Below are positions 47,232 through 58,954 of a DNA stretch of 60,000 bases, one piece after another. The translations under genes were made by a program, and so were the position numbers. The notes below the pieces were generated by a model. It was not told where the DNA came from, made no database searches, and saw only the letters and a program-made list of their open reading frames with translations. The stretch covers positions 790,345 to 850,344 of the forward strand of contig NMRA01000102.1 of the NCBI GenBank assembly GCA_002633005.1, written 5' to 3'. The DNA comes from Phoronis australis (taxonomy: Eukaryota > Phoronida > Phoronidae). How positions within the stretch are numbered: position 1 is the stretch's first letter; every line of letters begins with the position of its first letter.

Positions 47232-47585
47232 TTAAGCCTTACTCACTGGCATACAGTTCTTATAATACACATTTTTAGTGGTAAGAGCGCCTGGTTTAGT
47301 GAAACCACGAGAGTCAGTCCGGCCTGGATATGAAGGAGCTAACGTATTCATCAACAAATAATTAGTACAACCGTTCTTAACAAAAACTTGTTTAATACGT
47401 TGAACTTCAACATTGAATGCATTCCAACCAGTTGATATCTGGAGCGCCCTCTTGAGGTAACTAGTCAAAACGGCTAGTTTGTAGCGTTCAGGGCAGTCAC
47501 TGTTGGCATGTACAAGCAGTGACAGTTGTGTTTCAATCAAAAGTGTGTTGATGAAGGGCTGCTTCTGAACTATGCTGTTAATCAT
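47232..47585 (-). mobile_element. Possible Penelope-like retroelement fragment
   Basis: A 117-codon minus-strand frame contains CPERYKLAVLTSYLKRALQI then STGWNAFNVEVQRIKQVFVK and NGCTNYLL. The order (Lys-rich helix with LKRAL, then a heptad-like helix, then KNG) resembles the thumb region downstream of the reverse-transcriptase core in Penelope-like elements. No RT core or GIY-YIG endonuclease frame is visible beside it. Uncertain. Confidence 0.35.
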
Positions 47586-48951
47586 TTGCCAACATTGTAT
47601 TCACAAATGCTCTGAAGATATGATTCACTACCAGGGATTCTGCATTTAATACTGCACTTTTACCGGAAGCGCTGATCCTACCATGAATCATAGTCCCGAT
47701 TAATCCACGCTCATACAATACAATTATCCGTCATTTTCCGTAGGAAGTTATAATGCATAAATAGTAATAAACACGAAAACGTTACACGGAAATGGACGAA
47801 CTTTGTATCGAATGAGCATGAATGAAGACAAGTCACCGGCGATCCGCACATGCGCCAAAAGTTTCCCAATCCGCAATTTCAGGTTGGTTAACACAGAATG
47901 CCCTTCTCATGGCCACGTCATCGTGACTGTGTTATTGAGGTTCTTGTTGATATTGTTAACAGCTTCCCATCGTAGAGAGTTTGTGGCAGTAAAACCGGTG
48001 ATGTCCCTTTATAGTGCTATCTCTATTTTAAGATATGTGCAACATTGCAAAAGAATATTTTGGAAACCTTACATGAACCATTACTCTACATACTAACGGT
48101 TAATGTTTTCTTGTGCATGCGCTCACATCGTGGTGTAACTGTGCGCAGAGTTTCCGTTGCTGTTGTGCTTGTTACCATGCTAAGAAATTGCAAACACGTA
48201 ATGAAGCTATTGGGAATTACCCCCACGACAGTTTTGAAAGTAAGAATACCACCGCACAGTAGCCCTTGAAAAGACGTTTTAGTGCATGGTTGTGTCCATA
48301 GGGAGGTGATCTGGGTATTTCGGATATCGCCTCAGTATATGTGTACTGTCAGTGCAATATCAACTTTACGCAAAGTGAGGACGTTCAGGTACCCATTGGG
48401 TGAATTTTTGATTGGATTTTAAGTTTTCTTAGTCGGCATATGCGTGCATTCGTAGGTCATAGGTGGTGGATACTTTTTTCTTAACTTGAAAAATAGACGG
48501 CGCCCTCGTCGCATAATTCAGGTCACTATTGATATAATGATCAATATTTGCTTGCCAACGTCTTTTGTAAGACCAGGTACACATGCCATTGTGCAATCTC
48601 AATACATGAAATGGCCGAACAATACGAGCTGTTGTGTCAATTCAGTGTGTGCTTCAGTTGGAAATAGGGAAAGGCCTTACCTGTGGTGAGATTCTGATCA
48701 CTGCGTCAGCGGAGTATTGGGACTGTGTTAAACGATTGATCTGTTCGTTGTGTAAATTCCACTGAGATCAAGCCAGTTCAGTAGTGTTGGTTTTACTACT
48801 CGAGAGGTGCGTCATGTTCCCGAATTATGTGAGAAAAAAATGTAACCTACATATGCATTAGATATAGGCGTAATCTAGTCATCGGGCCTATCGTTTATAG
48901 AGGCAAGACCACATTTCGCCAGTCCGTTTTGGATAACGAAAACCTTATGAA

Positions 48952-49276
48952 ATGTCTAACGGTGCTATGAGTTATGAACCACCGCCGTATTCCGGTCTTG
49001 ACTTCAGTACAACGCCTGCAACCCCGCCACCTTCGTACGAGGAAGCTACCAAAACACTGAACGAGCAGGCCACTGAACTTGGAGAACCATCACCCGCGAG
49101 TCAAACTTCACCCGTGGCTCTCACCACTCGGGTGGGGTGGCCGAGTGCATCTGTGCACACTCCGACACAAGTAGGAGTCACAGTGCCCCAAGCTTCCCTG
49201 AGCAACGTGAACCAAGTACAGACAAGGCGAACAACAAATGCAGACTCATCACCTCCAAGAACAACGTCTACCTCAG
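48952..49276 (+). CDS. TMEM272-like exon 1: proline-rich PPxY tail
   Basis: ATG opens MSNGAMSYEPPPYSG. Donor GTAAGT after TCAG. This exon is entirely the cytosolic tail, low-complexity and rich in Ser, Thr, Pro and Gln. The preceding GCCAG near 48,921 could be an acceptor for an upstream noncoding exon. Confidence 0.82.
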
Positions 49277-52200
49277 GTAAGTAAAATCCACTTATCAGAC
49301 AACTGTACTGCTCCTGCAAATCACCACTTGCCTTGGGTGGTAAACATTAATCAGTCGTTTTGTAGGCTGTCCAACAAATGAGCGCACCTAGGGTGGGGGC
49401 TCGAAGTGGTATCTGACAGGGCCGGGGGTATTGGAGTATTTTTAGACAAGGATACCTACCCGTTTAGAGAATGGGCTCGAACAAAAAGTGACCCATTTAG
49501 AGACTGATTTGTGTAAAAATTCACATTTTCACACACTTCAGTCGGTTCCAGAAATTCAGGAAAGCCACATTTTAGATGTAGTTTTTTCGAAAATGGCACC
49601 ATTTTGGAGAGCATTTTTCTGTGAAAAAAACACCCCTTTGGGCAGCACTTTTCGTATACATCTTCTGTAGGAATGACACGGGCTGACACGACATGAATTT
49701 GGATGCCTATTATCATTTTAATTAGTATTACATTACTATCACCACTGTTACTGCTATCAATACAGAACTATTACTATTATGACTAGCGTTACTCGTTATC
49801 GTTTTTCTTATCGTTATTATTATTATCATAAACAGTTTTAAATTTATATATTGAGGACACAATACAAGTTTACCAGAGTGCTAATACATCATGGTCCCCA
49901 AAGATTTTTAAATCATCTCATTTATGGTTCAATTTTGTCATCGGGCTTTCCATAATAGACGGCGAGTGCTGCTCCAAAAGGATTTTAAAGGGGGCTCCTA
50001 TGTTCAGCTTTAACGATATCGTGAGGAATGTCTTGACAGCTGTGGATACAGAGTAGGCCTACTTTTTGAAAACGGGGGGGGGCTGAGATTTAAAATCTTG
50101 TTAAGGCGTGCACCAACGAGCTTCCACACAAAAAGTAGCGCCTAACGTCCATTAAGAATAGAATATCCAATCTTTGTCCTTATTTATATGTTCTTCGAAA
50201 TAACTACCATTGACCAAATAGCAATTTTAATTCACATTTTATTTTATAAGATAACGGAAAGAGAAAGTGCATGTTTTCAGCAAATATCAAGGAGAAAACG
50301 TCGGGAATCTATTCTCTGTAACACAATCACAAAAATGACGGATTTTGTGTTTTATAGCTTTGGAAAAATCGAGGAAGTTTAGTTGATGAAACCTATTACA
50401 TCCATTGTTTGTTGGTCAGCAACGTTCCTTTAAAACGTCATTTTCACTTTCAGTTTCGTCTTGGAGAAGAAGATTCGAACTCAGGGAATGCATATCTAAA
50501 GGCAAACCATCGTCTGGTAAGAGCGTTTCTACCACGTGTCTGTATAAATGTTGGTAGGGAAACATAGGGCAGCAAACTGGCGGCAAAAACACCTCTGGAT
50601 TTGCTGCCTTTCTTCCGTTCTGTCCGATATTGCATGAATATTATGGAAATTCGTTAGTCATTTCACCTCAAAAGCTCTACAGACTTGACAGCGATTTCAT
50701 CTCCACCGAAAAGAAAGTCAGGCTTAGAACAAAGGCGTCACAAACGCACAATTGACCCTGTTCTCCCAAAACAGCCATCTCCATTCCAACGCTCGACATA
50801 GCCAGTTATAGGCTATGAAAGCCAGTTTACTACATATTCAAAAATCTGGTTCAAGTGCTGCTATTATAACCAAATTCTTCGCATTTCTGGATTGCTTGAG
50901 GCCTACTTGGTATTGCAAAAGATTAACCAGTCACCGAGCAGCGATGCAAGAACTCTAATGGCAGCCACCATTTTGAAGAAACGTGTATGTACAGCCAATT
51001 AAGTGAATTTCTCGTTCACAAGATGTTTACAAATACATGGACACCAAATCCTTTGAACCTGCCTGCCATGCATTTACATGTACCTCAAAACTATCGCCAA
51101 AGCTGGTCTACCGCACAATTTAAATATCTAGAGAGTGCACATTAACGGCGCATATTGGCCGAATAAATTAGCCGTGTCTACACTCCTGCTGTACTGTCTC
51201 ACCTTCCCAACCGGGCGCTGAATAGCTCCGTCTAATTTAAACAGTTCCCACCACGACCGTGTTTCTCAAAAAGAATTTGATTAGCCTTTAGTATACCTAC
51301 TGCTAAGAAACGAGCCAAAAATTGTTTAAAATATGTTTATGTTAGTAGGGTTGTTACGTAATGGGTGGAAGACCGTCTCCACCGTTTTTGTTTTTACCAG
51401 TGCGACGCTGGGGAGTTGTTTCCCACACGAAGAGATGCGTTTGTAGAGGCTGTTTTTAAATGCAACTTGACGGAGAAAGTCTCTGGGTTCAAATTCCTAA
51501 ACACATGAATGTTACACAGAAATGACATCGGTTTGTGCGCCGCACAGACGGTGGAATGTCAGTGTGGAACATGCAATTCAGCCCATTTTGTGAAAATTGG
51601 CCACCCCTTGGTTCGGATGGTTGCGGCTCACGCCGTCTGCAGTAATTCTCGTGCAAGTGGGTCAAGTTCATATCACCTCAAACCCAACGAATGCTCAATA
51701 AGTGGGAAATCGAATTCATTGTCTGATTCTTCAAGTATCCTTTCTCATGTCAGTCTACATAATAATCGCCCAGTTTTCGCTCAAACTCGTCTTCGTCTTC
51801 TGATCTGCTGTGTTCCGCCATTGCAATTGATTCTCAAGAGACCAAACGTCTTCCACCCATTACGTCATTTGGCTGGGTACTTGGAAATAATTAATGTTTC
51901 TTCGTAACTAAGAAATCGCTACTTTTTGGCATCAAAAGTGCTTATATGGTTAGATTTTATGATATCCTTCCATACTGCCCAATTGAAACCTCAATAATTA
52001 AGAAATTGCATGGTAGGAATCATTCAATGTAATGTTGGCTACAGAAATGCCGTCTCAACAAAGTGCCGAGCTATTGGAGCTGTTGGGATTAACACACAAA
52101 ATCCCCTTTTGCCAATCTATTTTACCCGACCGCAATGGCCACGATTGCTAATCGCTTTTCGATTCCTGATCCTTTGTTTCTGGACGGGGATTCTTCTCAC

Positions 52201-55200
52201 AAATACCAACAGATTTACATGTAGATTGATTCAAAGAGGCCTGACTGTATATCTTTTATAAAAACATCTTTAAGGTGCCATTGTCGACGATGTTACTGAA
52301 TATGTTTACAGAAATTAGTAATAGCTCCAATTCAACAACCTTCAAACACTTACTCATGCCTATGAATCAAATCCCACGTTATAAAGAAAAGAGTATTTAA
52401 AAGGCAAAGACACCGGTAAGATTTCAACAAATGTCTGTCAGAAAACGGTGAGAATTGGCCATTTGTAATGGAATCACAAAAAGACAAACGATGTGGTTAA
52501 AGCTAATGACTTCAAGAAGTCTATTTCATGCAAAAATAATCTCAAAAATGCGTTCTTCGGCCGTAACAACGATAAGTTAAGCAGTTTGTGGAGGGTTTTT
52601 ATAGAGTCTTTGACAGGGGTCCAAGAGATCGCAGCTTTTGGCACTGCTTAAATAATCATTTACGTCACTTAAGATATGTTTTAATATAATTTTTTTCTTT
52701 CAGACACTGTTTTCGTGATCCTAGTCGTGATTTATGGACTGGTGGTTCCAGTGGTCCAAATTTCAGTCGGTACGTTTTTTGCTCCGTGTTGCGAACGTTG
52801 GTCAGGTGTTGGTCAAGCTCGTTTGCAACAAAAGGAAACACCGGTGATGGTCAAACATTTTAAGTACATGTTTCTAATTACTAGAACATGAAGTGCACAA
52901 TTGACCAATCGCAAGCTCTTCCCCCTTGTGAAAAGTTACCGATAGCATGTACATGTAATTTGTCGGGTAAAATGGCGGCTTGGAAGCGCAGACGAAGGCA
53001 CATGTGTCAAAAATGTTGCGTTCTGATTGGTCAGTTTAGCCGGCAGTAGAAATCCTGGCGATACGTCAATTCAACGTGTCTCCTTGATGAACAAAAATTC
53101 CATTTGCTTTACAATGGGAGCAACAGTTTGTTTTATGCAAACACATACACGTTGAAATACGTTTCAAGAGAATATTGGCTTATGTCGATTTTACCTTCCG
53201 CGGAGCGCTCCCTTAATTTCGGAGCAACATACGCATGTGTGTTAACAGAGTGACACGATGTAAACAACTTACCAATAGTTACTGGAGTAATGAAGAAAAA
53301 ACACTAGGTACATGAACAAACGATTTACATCGTTATCAGAGAAGTATTCTGAAATAATGAGTGCGTACGCGTGCAATCTCAAAATGTACTCATGTTGGTG
53401 CACATTGTCGCCATTTCAGCCCTGGCATGCGCGTCCTCCTCTCTCTCCTCCAAAGAGCTTGTAGAATTTTTTACACTGAGAGAGCATTTTGGCGACATAA
53501 CTTTTCGGGCAGACACAACCGAAGCCTTTTGTGTCTACCTGTTTATCTACCAAGTTTCTTGATGTATTTTACTGAAATTAAGCCGGTATTTCCACGAAGG
53601 GTAGGGCGTCACTGAGTTGGCCATTTCCGGCTATATGCACTGACCTCCCCACGTTCTGACGAACGCGGTACGTATCTTAAAATCTGCCAACCTGCTTGAA
53701 GCACTGTCAAGAAACGACTGAATTCGATTGCCGCTTTGCCTCCCAATGTAAGCTGACTTTTATATTTTTGAGTCAGCCCCAACAACCACTAAGCGATGAA
53801 AAATCATGAAATTGGGCAGCGTTTTCACATTATGCACAGGAAGTCTTTTCATGTTTTTTTGGAGTTTTAAGACTTGTTTTATTAGTTTTGCGTAATTAAG
53901 TGATGCGTTCCTCTTTCTACCAAACACCTTATCTGAACGATGATCACGAAATTTTTAAAAATGTGTTTTGAGTGGATCGTGAATAGCTCAAGGCACGGAT
54001 CCAACTACCATTGTACTCCTTATATTGTCCTTGAATAATCTTTGTATTTGTCTCGAATTGATTGTTGAGTTTTGTTTCTATTTTCACGAACCCCTCAAAA
54101 TCACAAAAGGTGCATGTGTTTGCACTGAAGAAGCAACGCTGATCAATTCTCAGACAAATAAGTTTGGTGACGTGTTGCCCCCTTGACGGGAGTTTTAAAA
54201 ACCCTACATGTGCTTGTAATATAATTTACACTGTGTGCAAGTAAAAGTTTAAGTATCCGGAATAACGAAAACCTGCTGAGGCCACGTGTAACATGGGATT
54301 ACACGAGGTTTTACTATTGGAAAATTGGCTACAACGCCTTCCGAAATCGAGATTAACTAAAACGGACAATATGGGGAGCATAAAGCATAAAAAGGGTATA
54401 GTGCGTTAAAGCAGACATATCAAAATGGGAATAGTGAGCCAAAATTGGAATAATGGGTCAAACTAGACATACAATGTAAACCTTAACGTTCCTATCACTA
54501 CAGATTGTCTTTCACTAGTGTCTTCCATCATCTCGCTTCGAACGTTAATTACGCAAACTTGCATAAGCGTTTTAAAACTTGTTTCAAACTTTGACTTTTG
54601 GCTGAGGCACACAACGATAATTCTAAGACTCAGCTACATGTTTGACCTACCACAAACTAAGGTGGAATGGGTTAATTGTAATAATTGCACAAAAATGCAT
54701 TTTTATTTCAGTGGCCGAACACGGTTTGAAATCCTGCCCAGCTTATGACTTCATACCTACCCATCAACTGGCTGGCGGGTTAGCAGCACTAGTGGTCGGA
54801 CCCCTACTTTTTGTTAGAGTCCGATGCATGGAAAAGCTGAACCAGGGAAGATATTACCCAAGCAACCAAAACGACATTCAGAAGTTCGTTAATTTCATCA
54901 CACCTCTTGCCGTCATGTTTATCGTGGGTTGGACGTTTTATGGTAAGCAAGCATAACTCTACAAATTCAATGAAAAGTTGGTTAATTTGAAGTATCTATG
55001 TCTCTGCAAGAAGTAGCATACGTGTATGCAGGCAGTACGATTCACTTCCTTACTAGACCACCTGTCGTCCTTTGTATAACGCTTTCCCTTCCTGTTCTCT
55101 GCAGATGACATCCAGAACACCTCAACTTTTTCGTATCTCGGAGGTATTTGTTTAATTGCTCTTGTGCGATCCTGAACCAGAATCTGATTTCAAATAGAGC

Positions 55201-58200
55201 ATTTCAAAACTGTTTAGGCTTATAATCTCTCAACCAACCCTCATTCCTGGAACCTAAGCAGATTTTTTATCTTTACAAACTTGACTTAATTTACGTCAAA
55301 GTTTCCTTAGTGTCGACTTTGAAAACTATCAAACGTGGCTAGAAATTACGTAGTGAGTTTTGTTTTGACCACTGCACTACACTAAAAACAGATTTAAACT
55401 TAAAAACTACAAAATTCTGGCATGGATAACAACGAACAAGAGCAACATGGTACATTTGCCCACACAGGATGCCCACAACGAGCAAGTGCACGCTGGCCAC
55501 ACGTAAGAAAACTACTACGAGACTGGGTAGCCAATGCACGAGTTCCCAGTGTTGAGTTGGACATGCGTAGCTCGTGCGCATGCGCGCATGTGTGTTAGAG
55601 AGCAATGAGATAAACAGCTGCCTCCTATGGATACCAAGCACCAAAATGCAGATTTCTCTTTAAAAAAATGAATGAATAGCGTCAACATAATAAATGAAAG
55701 TCATCAGTGCGTCAATACAGCGGCTTTGCTTGGGATAAGAAACGTTCAACTTATCCACGAACGTGCTTTTAATCCATCGGTATCTGCTTCACTGGTCTGC
55801 TGATGCCGGGGTGACCGGAGATAACAATAATTCGCTACTTTAATAGCCTGAAGACATAATGACTGCAATAATTCAAAGACGCGACTTCTGTCTTTATTGA
55901 GCGTCTAATAAACCGTAGTTGACTTTACAAGTTACCGGATTTTATTGGCATCATGGGACTGTTAAGCGCATTTCAATTTTGAGCTTACGGAGTGTTCTTT
56001 ATAATGTTTATTTCGAAAATCAAGACGTGCATTAATGCGAGCTTAGCCCAGAAAGAGCTAGAAAACATTATAGATGGTCGTCAACATAATACAAACAAAC
56101 ATACATGCATTCTTACATACATATCAGTTTACATATGAATGCACATATTTAGAGATGCAATAAATACGCATTTATAAATACAGTAATAACTTTAATATTA
56201 TATACAAGATTGCCAATGTAAATTTCAAAATGAACAATTAAACACAGAAACATCAGGAACTGCAATAGGAATGGAACCACAGGTGTAGCTGTCTTACCAC
56301 TGAGCTACTGAGGACTCGATATCTATACCTCTACGTTTACAGCCAACTGTTTTGACATACATCCCATGAACGGCATTTTGCATTTTTCACACGGGATTTG
56401 GACAATCGCACCATCAGCAACTTACTAGTGTGTTAATTAGATACAGTAAATATATAGACGCTGATGTTGGCCAATAGGGAATCGGCCATTGTCAGCTCCA
56501 ATATACATACTAAATTTAAAAATGGATGGACATACAATTTTTTGAATATGTATACGTGCAATATTACGCCAATAAGCGTGATTACATGTTATTTTGAAGG
56601 TGCAAATGAGGTATTTTAAGATTTGTCAGTTTAAGCAAACGATTCTGCTAAGAAATAGAAATTTTGCAACGCTTTTGAAAAGAGTCATGTTGTTAGCGGA
56701 GTCAAGTATTCTATAGCCGTTATGTAAGAATTTAATTTTATCAAAAACTTTATTGGAATTCAGAGTAAAAGTTGTTTTAACACAATATTGTGTCTGGAAA
56801 AGCTGTATTTTTTATCTTTGCTTGCTGTGCTGTCAAAGAAGACTTGAGCAAATGACTGGAAATTTTCCTCAGCAACAAACTGGTGTAGTATCTTTAAAAT
56901 TAGGTCTAAATTTGTCGCTTCACAGAAACGAGCTTACGGAGTGTTCTGAAAGAAAATGAGTGCGTGACAGTTATGAATATTTTGGAAATAAATAGCCCCA
57001 ACCTTTTCATGCTCCCATATATTTTCATCATATATTGCCGTCATCTCTGTCTGCCCGGGCGTCCGGCGTCCGCAGCTGTATCTCCTTTCACGGGATCTTG
57101 ATGAAATTAAACAGATGTGTTCCTGTGCGGCTGACGACGAATGATGACAAATTTCGGATGTCTCCGTTCACCAGTGTGCCCCCTAGTGGCAATTATTGTT
57201 TTTACTCTTACCTCTGTATCTGAGGAGATCCTCAACGGATTTTCATAGAATTTGGCAAAAAGGCATCTATTAGTAAGATGACACAATCCTTTCGTTTTCG
57301 AGTGGACTCGACGTAGTTTCCGCCACCTAGTGGCCATTTTTACGGGTCTTGAATCGGTTTTTTGGCGTCCACCCCTCAGTCACCCAAACCGCTCTAAGGA
57401 TGACTATGAAAATTGGCAAGTATGTTCTTACTACAATGTATGAAGACGACGGCTGACGACGATTTTCCGACGACTTCGGCTATTTTGGCGTCTCCTGGTG
57501 GCTTTTTGTACGCCCATGACTTTATATCCTAAACCGTTTGCATAATCTTTTCTAAATTCAGCAAGTGTATTTATATAATGTTGACAACGGACGACTTTCG
57601 GAAGGATCTGATTAGATGTGCCCCTAGAGTCAGTTTTAGTATTTTACGTTTGCCTGTGTATCTTAAACGGTCTTCAACGGAATTTCATAAAATTTTAAGT
57701 ATATGCATCTATTGGTGAGATGACGCTATCTCCCGTTTTCGGACGTGGCCATTTTTACTGTTTTCCAAGTTTGTTTAACATTGTGTCCACCCCTCTATCA
57801 ACCAAACAATTCTAAGGATTATTTTGAAAATTGACGTATATGGTCTCAGTGTGAAGATGACGTTTGACGATGACTTCTACTACTGTGGATTCTTCTAATG
57901 GTACATGTAGTTTTGTTCTGCTTTGGTTTACGCCCACAGCTGCGTCTCCTAAACCCACTGTATGGATCTTTAGTAAATTTAGTTAGTGTATTTATATGAA
58001 ACTAACAACAGTCAACAACGACTTTCAGGCGAATCCAATGAACGCTGAGCCCCCTAGTGGCAATTCCATTTTCCCCCGTTTTTCTTTCTTTCTTTGAAGT
58101 TCATTGACATATTTTTATGAGATTTGGAAAATAGCTTTTTATTTAAAAAGCAATGACGTGTTCAACTTTTCGGATGGATTTTACCTTTTTGCGCTATTTA

Positions 58201-58954
58201 GTGGCCATTTAATGTGATACAAATAAAAACCCTAGAAGCGCACCGTTTGCGGTACATTCGTGGGTGCATTTCAACGCTCCGCTAGTAGAGATTGTTTGAA
58301 ATCATCGGTAATAAGTGGCCTCACTTTGCCGTCCACTTAATCGGGAACAGCACCTGAATGATTCGGTTGATTCAACATAATCAAATATTCTAGATGGTGA
58401 ACAAAATCGTGGCCCCAGCCTCGTTCCAAGCTCCAGCCTGCAATTGGCTGCGTGTGAAGCGGTAATGTAATCAAGTTCAAAAAGGAAGAGCATGGTGAAC
58501 TAATTGTGACACATGGGCACTGGTGTAGTGAGCTTTTTCGCCAGATGTAATTAAATTGTGACATTGTCGACAAACCTATTCGAAGTATAACTCACCAGGT
58601 ACCACTGTAATCCCTTGCTCTCTTGTAGGTACGTACACAGTTTACGACTCCTTTACAACATTCCGACATTACGAGGTAACGACAGCATACACTCCGACCA
58701 CGAATGCAACATCTCTAACGGTCACAACAACGTTTCCCACGACCTCAACGATGTTTACCGTGACCACAGCAAGGTTTCGCACGACCACCTTCAAGAAGAG
58801 AACACCCAAGCCGTCTGCAAACGACTGTAACGAGGCGGTTCTTTACGCAGCTGTGACCTGCGTGACGTTACAAATTCTTCCCTTTGCTATAGTCGTATTG
58901 GCATTCTTTTTGAACGCTTTTGGTCAATCGCTGAAACGGGCCTTTGAAACGTGA
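48952..58954 (+). CDS. TMEM272-like four-pass membrane protein with PPxY tail (5 coding exons)
   Basis: Complete 987-nt CDS, 328 codons. Exons: 48952-49276, 52704-52769, 54712-54942, 55105-55143, 58629-58954. All introns are phase 1 with GT/AG ends. Residues 1-108 form a Pro/Ser/Thr-rich cytosolic tail with PPPY (10-13) and PPSY (26-29), binding motifs for WW domains such as those of Nedd4-type ligases. TM1 is about 110-131, CPAYDFIP (139-146) precedes TM2 (about 148-165), TM3 is about 189-207 with a GWTFY end, and TM4 is about 290-318. The CPxxxxIP step, the Trp in TM3 and Cys-Asn-Glu before TM4 (287-289) resemble TMEM272-like proteins. The loop 221-282 is exceptionally Thr-rich with sequon N246, suggesting mucin-type O-glycosylation. 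Function unknown. Gene structure is firm; family assignment is moderate. Confidence 0.82.
49277..52703 (+). other. TMEM272-like intron 1
   Basis: 3.4 kb. Contains the degenerate trinucleotide tract at 49,715-49,830. A tRNA-like minus-strand patch near 50,465-50,560 has a GAGTTCGAATC B-box but no clear A-box. Nothing else recognised. Confidence 0.55.
49715..49830. repeat. Degenerate trinucleotide tract (ATT/ACT)n
   Basis: Long run of ATT, ACT, ATC and GTT triplets, such as TATTACTATTATGACTAGCG and CGTTATTATTATTATC, an eroded microsatellite. Confidence 0.75.
52704..52769 (+). CDS. TMEM272-like exon 2: TM1
   Basis: Acceptor CTTTCAG after a long T tract, donor GTACGT. The 66-base exon encodes just TVFVILVVIYGLVVPVVQIS, one hydrophobic helix. 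Phase 1 at both ends. Confidence 0.82.
52770..54711 (+). other. TMEM272-like intron 2
   Basis: 1.9 kb; ORFs at 53361-53615 and 54518-54748 are intronic or read-through. No repeat of note. Confidence 0.6.
54712..54942 (+). CDS. TMEM272-like exon 3: TM2 and TM3
   Basis: Acceptor TTTATTTCAG, donor GTAAGC. Encodes HGLKSCPAYDFIPTHQLAGG, TM2, a basic loop VRVRCMEKLNQGRYY and TM3 up to IVGWTFY. Phase 1 at both ends. Confidence 0.82.
55105..55143 (+). CDS. TMEM272-like exon 4: 39-base microexon
   Basis: Acceptor TTCTCTGCAG, donor GTATTT. Encodes DDIQNTSTFSYLG with sequon NTS at N212. Frame requires it: phase 1 in and out, 13 codons, so skipping would also keep frame and remove a potential glycosylation site. 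Confidence 0.78.
56270..56330 (-). mobile_element. Degenerate tRNA-like head, possible SINE relic
   Basis: On the minus strand TAGCTCAGTGGTAAGACAGC resembles a tRNA A-box region and GTGGTTCCATTCC a decayed B-box, but the distance is too short for an intact tRNA. No tail matching the other two SINEs. Low confidence. Confidence 0.3.
57020..58230. repeat. Degenerate repeat family, block D
   Basis: Opens ATATTGCCGTCATCTCTGTC, nearly the same as the block A opening at about 34,050. Two alternating half-units recur: one with GAATTTGGCAAAAAGGCATCTATTAG, the other with ATGAAAATTGGCAAGTATG followed by GACGACG. Single copies are separated by CCCCTAGTGGC-type words. Period is roughly 150-250 bases per half-unit, judged by eye. 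Confidence 0.65.
58629..58954 (+). CDS. TMEM272-like exon 5: Thr-rich loop, TM4 and stop
   Basis: Acceptor CTCTTGTAG. Encodes GTYTVYDSF, about 60 residues with Thr about every third position, Cys287, then TM4 and a short tail ending RAFET. TGA at 58952-58954. No AATAAA is obvious soon after. Confidence 0.82.

Larger units (their letters stand above)
44282..48951. other. Intergenic stretch between the SLC6 and TMEM272-like genes
   Basis: No convincing gene. It holds the C/G-rich gap at 46,021-46,072 and the possible Penelope-like fragment at 47,232-47,585. ORFs at 44775-45156, 47803-48269 and 48486-48689 have no recognisable content. Confidence 0.45.
55144..58628 (+). other. TMEM272-like intron 4
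   Basis: 3.5 kb. The left part has a tRNA-like minus-strand relic near 56,280-56,330. About 57,020-58,230 is block D of the degenerate repeat family. Confidence 0.55.

Noticed and set aside
50465-50560. tRNA or SINE head on the minus strand
   Set aside because: A B-box-like GAGTTCGAATC is present, but I could not find a convincing A-box or stems.
54518-54748. ORF overlapping TMEM272-like exon 3
   Set aside because: Wrong frame relative to the exon; the acceptor at 54,711 and the phase support the other frame.
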